Shown here piece by piece: positions 1-5,685 of a stretch of 10,307 bases of DNA. The DNA is from Verrucomicrobia bacterium UBA1200 (lineage in GTDB: Bacteria; Verrucomicrobiota; Kiritimatiellia; RFP12; UBA1067): the NCBI GenBank assembly GCA_002309765.1, contig DBXY01000031.1, positions 18,727-29,033 of the forward strand. Reading direction: 5' to 3'. Each line of letters starts with the position of its first letter. Positions within the stretch are counted from its first letter, which is position 1. The notes under the pieces were generated by a model that saw only the letters and a list, made by a program, of their open reading frames with translations, was not told the origin of the DNA and made no database searches. A program made the position numbers and the translations under genes.

Positions 1-1081
1 CAATTCCCAAACGAACCTGCCACTCGTTTTCCCGGTCGGAATTGTGCTGAGTCCAACCGGAGACGTATGCCGAATCCCTTTCATGCGAATGCGATTCAGA
101 ATTCTTATAGGTTCCCTCAATAAAATTGAACCACGGGATGCCCGCCGCCTTCGCCAACTCCACCGCGCTGTCCGCCGCCGAACAGTTTTGGGCAGCCACC
201 ATAAGATCGGGACGGCGTCGAATCGCCGCGTCGACAAGATCGGACACGATCAGCGAGTCGGGCGACAACTCCCGACGGGTCTCCGTCCGGATCTTAAGCG
301 ACTCGGTCGGAATTCCGGTATAAGCAGAAATCTCACGGCGCAAAACACGCTGTTCGGACTTGTAGGTCTCTTCCTTTGCCGTATAACTGCGAAGCTGGGC
401 TTCGGCCTTGATGGCGTCCAGCGGCGACTTAGCGACCTTGGCCGCAACCAACCGCTCCTGAAGTTCGCAAAGCTGTTTTTGCAAAGCGACCTGGGCGCGG
501 ACCAACTCCAATTCACGGCCAGCATGTTCATAATCCAGGCAAAGGGAGCGAACCTCGCAAGCCAACGCATAGGCAGCCTCGCTCGCCGACGCCTCCAGCA
601 TGCCCACCTCGGCATCGCCTTGCCGACGGATCCAGCGATTTACAAACGGATTGGAGATGTTCATGCGCAAAGTAATGGTGTCGGAATGCCCTACGCCATT
701 CTTCGTCTCACGGGAAACATAATCATACGAGTGTCCTAAATCATCCTCCCAGCCGTGACCGATACGCAACTGCGGATCACGCCACGAAAGGTCGGCCGCG
801 ATCGAACGGCGTTTAGCAGCGGCACGGAGCAGGAGAATTTTGGACTCGTCGCAACGCAGCGCGGCCAATTGCGCCAACTCATCCCAACTGAACCCCTCTG
901 GCGGAACGGTCGGCACAGATTCATCCGACATGGAGACAGTCGATTCAGCGTTGGTTACGGCAACAGGCGAATCGTCCGGGGACGAATCATCCGACGACGG
1001 CGCAACCGGTTCACTCGCAAATCGGGTCAGGCAACCTGCCAAAAAGACCGGGAAGAATGACAAAACAGCCCAACGGCGCAT
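1..1081 (-). CDS. TolC-like outer-membrane efflux lipoprotein (partial, C-terminus missing)
   Basis: Predicted outer-membrane factor that would form the outer-membrane and periplasmic channel of the export system encoded by the operon. The frame is open for 360 codons from the ATG at 1079-1081 to the window edge, so the C-terminal part is missing; full TolC-family proteins are usually about 420-500 residues. The N-terminus is a short signal with lipobox LAGC (Cys17), followed by Leu-Thr, which fits outer-membrane retention. Residues 20-62 form an acidic Ser/Pro/Asp-rich linker. The helical and strand pattern of the family follows: a long helix at 64-95, a beta segment around 132-145 (DTITLRMNISNPF), long alpha-helical stretches at 146-255, and the family-typical RRRPDLMVAAQ at 288-298 opening the second repeat. 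The start lies 4 nt after the stop of the adaptor gene, and its Shine-Dalgarno (GGGAGGAA) sits in the adaptor's last codons, so translation is probably coupled. Family assignment is strong; substrate unknown. Confidence 0.88.
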   Translation of the reverse strand, partial: MRRWAVLSFFPVFLAGCLTRFASEPVAPSSDDSSPDDSPVAVTNAESTVSMSDESVPTVPPEGFSWDELAQLAALRCDESKILLLRAAAKRRSIAADLSWRDPQLRIGHGWEDDLGHSYDYVSRETKNGVGHSDTITLRMNISNPFVNRWIRRQGDAEVGMLEASASEAAYALACEVRSLCLDYEHAGRELELVRAQVALQKQLCELQERLVAAKVAKSPLDAIKAEAQLRSYTAKEETYKSEQRVLRREISAYTGIPTESLKIRTETRRELSPDSLIVSDLVDAAIRRRPDLMVAAQNCSAADSAVELAKAAGIPWFNFIEGTYKNSESHSHERDSAYVSGWTQHNSDRENEWQVRLGI

Positions 1082-1085
1082 AGCG

Positions 1086-2312
1086 TCAGCTTCCTCCCTC
1101 GTTCTTGGCGCTCTTGACGCCAAAACCGCAAATCCGTTTGACCCCTTCCCAGCAACTCTCGCTCTCAATGGCGGTTAGAAGAACCGTCTCACCGGGCACC
1201 AGTTCCATGCTGGCGTTTTCGATGCGCATTCGAATCTTACGGCCGCGCACCGGCACCCGCGGGGCGGGGTTCATCGGATCAAACACATCCATCACTTCCG
1301 GAGCGATGGTCTCAACTTTAACCAAAATCTGCGCGGTATCCCCTATCCGGCCGGCCCGCACCGCACGGAACACATCACCGACATGTACCTGGTCCAACCG
1401 GTCCAAAGGCAACATTCCGGTGACAAAAAGCGAATCGATATCGGAGGTGATGCGCACCACCGGATCACCGGCGGGGACAACATCGCCGACCCGGCGGAAC
1501 ACTTGGGAAACCACGCCCGCCGACAACGCCTTAAGCACCATCGGGTCGCCTTTTTTAACCTCGGCCTGATACAACTCCGCGTCTTTGGCGGCCTTGGCCT
1601 CCGCCTGTTTGGCGAGCTGTTGCTCGCGGTTCGCGGCTTCCAACTGCTCATGCACCTCGTTAAGGTCGGCGTTGGTTTGGTCAAGCCGTTTTTGCAGCGA
1701 TTCGATCAATGGGGTGTACTGGGTAACAGTCCGTTCCAACGCCTCGGCTTTGGGACGCAACGAGGAAAGCTCCAACTCGCTGACCAGACCTTTTTTGACC
1801 ATCGGGGAAAGCCGCTCGATCTCCGCCTTCAGCCCATCAAGCTCGGCCCGGTCGCGCACCTGGTTCATCTTCTGCTCTTCCAACGCCACCGACGCCTCGC
1901 AAGAAAGCTGGCGGTATTTGCGCTCGGAATCCTTCAACCCCTGTATGTAGGCGGTACGGGTCTGCTCAAAGCGCACCGCGCTCTGTTCATAATCGTTAAG
2001 CTTGGCGCGGTTAAGCACATCCGCCAACGCCCGGTCGGCCGCGTCAAAACGCACCAGAACATCACCCGGTTTGACCCGTTGGCCCGGAACCACGTCAATA
2101 GCGACGATACGCGCGGTTTCGACCGGGCCCACCGTTTCCGCTTCCGCCTCCACCAAACCGCGGAACTGGAGAAGCTCTTCGCGCTGCATCTGGTGCCACA
2201 GCACAAATGGCACCAACGCCACGATAAGGCAAGCGAAAAGAAACCTCCCGAACGCCTTGACGCGCATTCGAAACGACTTTGACAATCTTTTTCTATTGAA
2301 TTTTTGGTCCAT
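1086..2312 (-). CDS. HlyD-family membrane fusion (periplasmic adaptor) protein
   Basis: A 408-residue periplasmic adaptor, anchored in the inner membrane, expected to bridge an inner-membrane component to the TolC-like channel encoded next. Residues 1-23 are very basic and residues 24-40 form one transmembrane helix, giving a short cytoplasmic tail and a periplasmic body. The first half of a lipoyl/barrel-sandwich domain is at about 67-91 (RIVAIDVVPGQRVKPGDVLV). A long coiled-coil hairpin rich in Glu, Lys, Gln and Leu spans about 95-252. The second lipoyl half is at about 258-289 (VLKALSAGVVSQVFRRVGDVV), and a beta-barrel region follows to about 382. It starts 12 nt after the DUF4956 stop; its AGGAGC ribosome-binding site overlaps that stop codon. 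It ends 4 nt before the outer-membrane factor. The long coiled coil resembles HlyD/EmrA-type adaptors that reach TolC. No ABC, RND or MFS pump is seen in the window. The family is confident; the inner-membrane partner is inferred to be the DUF4956 protein. Confidence 0.9.
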   Translation of the reverse strand: MDQKFNRKRLSKSFRMRVKAFGRFLFACLIVALVPFVLWHQMQREELLQFRGLVEAEAETVGPVETARIVAIDVVPGQRVKPGDVLVRFDAADRALADVLNRAKLNDYEQSAVRFEQTRTAYIQGLKDSERKYRQLSCEASVALEEQKMNQVRDRAELDGLKAEIERLSPMVKKGLVSELELSSLRPKAEALERTVTQYTPLIESLQKRLDQTNADLNEVHEQLEAANREQQLAKQAEAKAAKDAELYQAEVKKGDPMVLKALSAGVVSQVFRRVGDVVPAGDPVVRITSDIDSLFVTGMLPLDRLDQVHVGDVFRAVRAGRIGDTAQILVKVETIAPEVMDVFDPMNPAPRVPVRGRKIRMRIENASMELVPGETVLLTAIESESCWEGVKRICGFGVKSAKNEGGS

Positions 2313-2324
2313 ACGGAAAAGCTC

Positions 2325-3020
2325 CTAAAGTTCAACCGTATTGCGCTGCAATATCAGCAGCGGGTCGACAAAAAGCCCGGATTTTTTCAGGTCCTTAACA
2401 ATGTCCCGCTGGTATGACGGGTCGAGCAACCGGATCTGATACGAAAACTCCGCCATCTCGCCCTGAACCGCGTCCCGGACCCCCAACACGTAAAATGACG
2501 CGCAATATTGGGTAAGGATGCTTTGCAGTTTCGCCTCGGCCTCTTTGTCGCCCGTTTTCATCCCGAAGCGCAGCAACCCCTCGTAGTCGCGCCGCGAGGC
2601 AAACGGCAACCAATGCAACAAAAGCGCGGCAATGTTGATTAGCACGGTGCCGGTAACCGCCACCAGCGGCATGCGGCAGCCGCAGGCGATACCAACGCCA
2701 AGGCAGGAAAAGAGGAACATGGAGTCGCGCGGGTCACGCAGCGGGGTACGGAAACGGATGATTGCCAAAGTCCCCAAAATACCCATACCGCGCGCCAGGT
2801 TATTGCCGACCGCCATAATCAGCATGCAGGTGACCATGCTGCCAAGCACCATGGAATGGATGTATGAACGCGAATAGGTGAAACCCCGGAAGGTGTACTG
2901 GTAAACAATCGCGAAAATCATCGAGAGCAAAAAACTCAGCACCATCGCGCCGGCCACGAATAACGGCGTAATCGTTTGCGCATCGCCAAAAAACATTGAA
3001 AGATATTCGTTAGCGTTCAT
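2325..3020 (-). CDS. DUF4956-family integral membrane protein, VTC partner
   Basis: A 231-residue inner-membrane protein of unknown biochemical function. Hydrophobic segments lie at about 17-41, 55-75, 101-114 and 116-138, giving three or four membrane spans. The stretch between spans 2 and 3 carries the family signature: VGNNLARGMGILGTLAIIRF (71-90), then RTPLRDPRDS (91-100), rich in conserved Arg and Asp. Residues 139-231 are soluble with an alternating strand/helix pattern (FYVLGV, FSYQIRLLD, YQRDIVKDLKKSG, DPLLILQ) that could be a small ferredoxin- or ACT-like domain. I chose the ATG at 3018-3020 because GGAG lies 6 nt upstream; the longer frame would need a TTG at 3032 that overlaps this ribosome-binding site. 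The stop of the VTC gene lies 15 nt upstream. In many bacteria DUF4956 genes adjoin VTC-domain genes, which suggests a membrane subunit for that enzyme, perhaps comparable in role to the transmembrane part of yeast VTC. The role is inference. Confidence 0.87.
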   Translation of the reverse strand: MNANEYLSMFFGDAQTITPLFVAGAMVLSFLLSMIFAIVYQYTFRGFTYSRSYIHSMVLGSMVTCMLIMAVGNNLARGMGILGTLAIIRFRTPLRDPRDSMFLFSCLGVGIACGCRMPLVAVTGTVLINIAALLLHWLPFASRRDYEGLLRFGMKTGDKEAEAKLQSILTQYCASFYVLGVRDAVQGEMAEFSYQIRLLDPSYQRDIVKDLKKSGLFVDPLLILQRNTVEL

Positions 3021-3035
3021 AACTGTCTCCAAATC

Positions 3036-3851
3036 CTAAATCCATACTAGCGAGGAGGCTGCCGCCGCATTGGTCTCCGGATAACGGGTGAAAAAGCCCT
3101 CACTCCAAATCGCGGTTGAATATTTGCAATTCCCGCTGCGCCGCAAATTGAACCGCTGAACCAGATCCAACACCCACACCGGCATATAAGAAAGCGTCTT
3201 AACCTCCATCACCACTCCGGAATAAGGCAACCCCTGACCTTGCGCAATCTGTGAATCCATGCTCCGCCAAATCCCGCTGCGCCCGAAATCATCCCAAGAC
3301 GACGTAACCTGATACTCCAGTTTGCGATCGAAGGTCAACCGGGCGTAACCGTCCACAGTACCGACATACGACTCCCGGATGTACCGCACCAGCGCCATCG
3401 GCTTTGCCCCCATCTCCCAAGTGACGCGCTTGAAGTTCAGAAAATCGATCTCCTGCTGCTCGTTCTTGAAACAGTTCGGCACCCGTTCCCCGAAAATCAA
3501 CGATTCATTCCACTCGCTGAACGGCACCGCCGCGCGGGTCTTGACAATAGTGCCGGCAAACTTCGCCTTGATTTCGGCGAACACCGGACTGCTGCCGATC
3601 TCGCCGTAGGTACGGACCCGCAGCTTGAACCGCTCGTCACGTTCATCGTCCTTCATGTAGTGAAGCGCGTATTTGTCGTTGTCCAGCTGAAGCGTGGTTA
3701 TCTGGTATTCCGGCGGAAATCCCTTGGTGTTGGGGTCAGGTTTGAAAAAGGGCTGAATGAAGTCACGAATCTCCGCCACCATCCCGCGAGGGATGATGTA
3801 CTTCGATTCGTACCTCGAAACGATATCCTGTTTAGCCTTTGTCTTAGCCAC
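3036..3851 (-). CDS. VTC-domain protein (polyphosphate polymerase-type), GTG start
   Basis: A 271-residue cytoplasmic protein made almost entirely of one VTC domain, the tunnel-fold domain that in yeast Vtc4 makes polyphosphate from ATP. The basic tunnel residues can be matched by eye: Lys17 in SRYESKYIIP, Arg78 and Arg80 in KLRVRTYG, Lys95 in FAEIK, Arg156 in LVRYIRESY, Arg171 in YARLTFDR, the metal-binding Glu216 in VVMEVK, and Lys243 in NCKYSTAIW. The C-terminal MEVK...PVWVLDLVQRFNL block is typical of VTC and unlike simple CYTH phosphatases. The open frame extends upstream to 3956 (GTG) and includes an ATG at 3905. I prefer GTG 3849-3851 because GGAG (3860-3863) is 8 nt upstream, the VTC domain starts right after, and a promoter overlaps the upstream codons. 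There is no membrane segment or SPX domain, so attachment probably comes through the DUF4956 protein encoded next. The catalytic activity is inferred from residues, not proven. Confidence 0.87.
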   Translation of the reverse strand: MAKTKAKQDIVSRYESKYIIPRGMVAEIRDFIQPFFKPDPNTKGFPPEYQITTLQLDNDKYALHYMKDDERDERFKLRVRTYGEIGSSPVFAEIKAKFAGTIVKTRAAVPFSEWNESLIFGERVPNCFKNEQQEIDFLNFKRVTWEMGAKPMALVRYIRESYVGTVDGYARLTFDRKLEYQVTSSWDDFGRSGIWRSMDSQIAQGQGLPYSGVVMEVKTLSYMPVWVLDLVQRFNLRRSGNCKYSTAIWSEGFFTRYPETNAAAASSLVWI

Positions 3852-3895
3852 TAACCCGTCTCCAACAACAACTCGCCAACGTCTAATAGATGGAT

Positions 3896-3923
3896 ATTTT
3901 ACCATATCCCGATGGTAAAACAA
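3896..3923 (-). promoter_or_regulatory. Promoter of the VTC-DUF4956-HlyD-TolC operon
   Basis: Read on the minus strand: -35 TTGTTT (3918-3923), 16-nt spacer, -10 TAAAAT (3896-3901) preceded by TGG, an extended -10. Transcription would start near 3889, leaving a leader of about 38 nt before the GTG at 3851. No other promoter of similar quality was seen between the operon genes, whose gaps are 4-15 nt. Confidence 0.65.
3897..3920. promoter_or_regulatory. Perfect 9-bp inverted repeat overlapping the operon promoter, candidate operator
   Basis: TTTTACCAT at 3897-3905 and ATGGTAAAA at 3912-3920 are perfect inverted copies separated by 6 nt. The centre-to-centre distance is 15 bp, so the half-sites are about one and a half helical turns apart. 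The dyad covers most of the -10 element and the whole spacer and touches the -35 box of the VTC operon promoter, a classic position for a repressor. The arms are AT-rich with no following U-run in the operon direction, so a terminator is unlikely. The regulator is unknown and no regulator gene lies in the window. Confidence 0.55.
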
Positions 3924-4075
3924 GCATAAACCGGAACAGATTTGCAAAAACCGCACCGGAACAAAAAGACGCAGCCCTTTTGAGGGAAAACGAATGAAAC
4001 CGCGTAAAAATTGCCGCGGCGGCCAAAAAAATCGTCGCTAGCGGAAATCAACGGCGGCAAGGCCGCAACTCCGGC

Positions 4076-4104
4076 TTGCATTCGCAACGGATTTATGGTA
4101 TTTT
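4076..4104 (+). promoter_or_regulatory. asnS promoter
   Basis: -35 TTGCAT (4076-4081), 17-nt spacer, -10 TATTTT (4099-4104) preceded by TGG as an extended -10. The predicted start is near 4111, giving a leader of about 38 nt to the ATG at 4149. In the roughly 300 nt between the VTC and asnS starts (3852-4148) I see only this promoter, the opposing operon promoter with its inverted repeat, and a short GC-rich patch near 4012-4026. There is no RNA gene and no clear terminator. Confidence 0.6.
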
Positions 4105-4148
4105 TCCCCCGTTTTTAGGTTGAACCAGTTATGATATCGGAGCCGATA

Positions 4149-5540
4149 ATGAAACGAAGCCGTGTCAAAGAGTTGCTCACCGCAACAGAGCTTAACGTCG
4201 AAACCGTGGTCGCCGGTTGGGTCCGGACCCGCCGCGATTCCAAAGGCGGATTCTCTTTTCTGGAGCTGAACGACGGATCCTGCCTGAAAAACCTCCAAGT
4301 AATCGCCCCGGCGACGCTTCCCAACTACGTCTCGGAGGTGTCCGCCCTCCATCCGGGCGCGTCGGTCCGGGTGAAAGGTCTGCTTAAGCCGTCCGAGGGC
4401 AAAGGCCAGGCCGTGGAAGTGACGGCTTCCGAAATCAAGGTTCTGGGGTTTTCCGATCCGCTTTCCTACCCGCTCGGCAAACAGCGGATCGGCTTTGAAC
4501 GCTTACGCGAGCTTCCCCACCTGCGCGCCCGCACCAACGCTTTCGGCGCCACCGCCCGCGTGCGTAACGCCCTTGCCCAGGCCGTGCACCGTTTCTTCTC
4601 CGACCGGGGTTTCCTTTACGTCCACACCCCGCTTATCACCGCCAGCGACTGCGAAGGTGCCGGTGCGATGTTCCAAGTCACCACGCTGGACCCGGACAAT
4701 CCGCCCCGCGATGCCGCCGGAAAGGTGGATTACTCTAAAGATTTCTTCGGCCAGCGCACCGCGCTCACGGTAAGCGGCCAGCTGGAGGGCGAAACCTACG
4801 CCTGCGCCTTGGGCGACATCTACACCTTCGGACCCACATTCCGCGCTGAAAATTCCAATACCCGCCGCCACCTCTCCGAGTTTTGGATGATTGAGCCGGA
4901 AATGGCGTTCGCCGATCTCAACGACGACCAGCAGCTGGCGGAGGATTTCCTGCGGCATCTCTTCACTTCGGTGCTTGAGCAATGCGGCGACGATCTGGAT
5001 TTCTTCAACCTCCGCGTACTGCCAGGAGTACGTGACCGGTTGGAAAAGATGGCGGCTGCCACCTTCGCCCGCGTCTCCTACACCGACGCCATCGACTTGC
5101 TCGCGAAATCAGGACACCAGTTCGAGTACCGCCCGGAATGGGGTATCGACATGCAGTCCGAGCACGAGAGGTTCCTCACCGAGGAGATTTTCCACGGCCC
5201 GGTGATTGTTACCGACTATCCGGAGGCGATCAAAGCGTTTTATATGCGCCGCAACGAGGATGGCAAGACCGTCGCCGCAATGGATGTGCTGTTGCCGGAA
5301 GTCGGGGAAATCATTGGCGGCAGCCAGCGCGAGGAGCGTCTGGACGTGCTGGAAAACGTAATGCGCGAGAAAGGGTTGAACCCCGACGATTACGCCCCGT
5401 ATCTGGACCTGCGCCGTTACGGTACCGTGCAGCACGCCGGATTCGGTCTGGGATTCGACCGTCTCGTCCAAATTTGCACCGGAATGCACAATATCCGTGA
5501 TGTCATCCCTTACCCGCGCGCTCCCGGCGCGATCCGGTGA
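4149..5540 (+). CDS. asnS: Asparaginyl-tRNA synthetase (class II)
   Basis: Cytoplasmic enzyme that charges tRNA-Asn with asparagine using ATP. The 463-residue product matches the usual bacterial length (E. coli is 466). An N-terminal OB-fold anticodon-binding domain contains VAGWVRTRRDSKGGFSFLELNDGS (about 21-44). The class II core follows: motif 1 region LAQAVHRFFSDRGFLYVHTP (142-161), ITASDCEGAGAMF, the synthetase signature LTVSGQLEGETYACAL, motif 2 FRAENSNTRRHLSEFWMIEPE (231-251), EIIGGSQREERL, and motif 3 GFGLGFDRL. The match runs end to end with the E. coli enzyme and ends in the expected DVIPYPRAPG region. I chose ATG 4149 because GGAG lies 6 nt upstream (4139-4142); an in-frame ATG at 4131 has no good ribosome-binding site. 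It is transcribed divergently from the VTC operon and probably alone. A functional AsnRS suggests direct charging of tRNA-Asn. No T-box-like leader is present. Confidence 0.97.
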   Translation: MKRSRVKELLTATELNVETVVAGWVRTRRDSKGGFSFLELNDGSCLKNLQVIAPATLPNYVSEVSALHPGASVRVKGLLKPSEGKGQAVEVTASEIKVLGFSDPLSYPLGKQRIGFERLRELPHLRARTNAFGATARVRNALAQAVHRFFSDRGFLYVHTPLITASDCEGAGAMFQVTTLDPDNPPRDAAGKVDYSKDFFGQRTALTVSGQLEGETYACALGDIYTFGPTFRAENSNTRRHLSEFWMIEPEMAFADLNDDQQLAEDFLRHLFTSVLEQCGDDLDFFNLRVLPGVRDRLEKMAAATFARVSYTDAIDLLAKSGHQFEYRPEWGIDMQSEHERFLTEEIFHGPVIVTDYPEAIKAFYMRRNEDGKTVAAMDVLLPEVGEIIGGSQREERLDVLENVMREKGLNPDDYAPYLDLRRYGTVQHAGFGLGFDRLVQICTGMHNIRDVIPYPRAPGAIR

Positions 5541-5580
5541 TTCAATCGACAGGCAATTGCTCATCCATACGCCCCTCGTC

Positions 5581-5602
5581 CGCCAAATTGACATTTTTGG
5601 CG
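5581..5602 (+). other. Weak hairpin downstream of asnS
   Basis: CGCCAAA (5581-5587) can pair with TTTGGCG (5596-5602) across an 8-nt loop. It is the only hairpin I see between asnS and the next gene. No U-run follows it, so calling it a rho-independent terminator is not justified; it may still help end or process the asnS transcript. Confidence 0.25.
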
Positions 5603-5620
5603 TTCGGGTTCAATTGCGTA

Positions 5621-5649
5621 TTGCGCTCAATTCGGCACTGTGGTAGAAT
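5621..5649 (+). promoter_or_regulatory. Promoter of the beta-helix/esterase/transporter unit
   Basis: -35 TTGCGC (5621-5626), 17-nt spacer, -10 TAGAAT (5644-5649) preceded by TGG as an extended -10. The predicted start is near 5656, leaving about 30 nt of leader to the ATG at 5686. An imperfect dyad AATTG...CAATT (5612-5616 and 5628-5632) flanks the -35 box and could be a regulator site, but the arms are short. Confidence 0.6.
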
Positions 5650-5685
5650 TTCCGCCGTTATGTGAACGTAACTTTAAGGAGCAAT

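Noticed and set aside
44..739. Plus-strand open frame of 231 codons at the left edge
   Set aside because: It lies antisense to the TolC-like gene, whose minus-strand frame is open throughout, has a signal/lipobox and family motifs. The plus-strand product has no recognisable features.
1383..2282. Plus-strand open frame of 299 codons
   Set aside because: Antisense to the HlyD-like gene, with no ribosome-binding site and a low-complexity His/Arg/Leu composition typical of a shadow frame.
3897..3920. Inverted repeat read as a transcription terminator
   Set aside because: The stem is AT-rich, lies upstream of both divergent genes where no transcript needs to end, and coincides with promoter elements.
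3852..4148. Search for tRNA, riboswitch or T-box leader between the divergent VTC and asnS genes
   Set aside because: No cloverleaf, T-box sequence or long stable stem was found; only promoters and short GC-rich palindromes are present.
4503..4982. Minus-strand open frame of 159 codons
   Set aside because: Fully inside asnS on the opposite strand, over highly conserved synthetase sequence.
5659..5664. ATG directly followed by TGA in the leader of the beta-helix gene, considered as a minimal upstream ORF
   Set aside because: No ribosome-binding site precedes it at about 5645-5652, where the -10 box lies, and a start-stop pair is expected often by chance.
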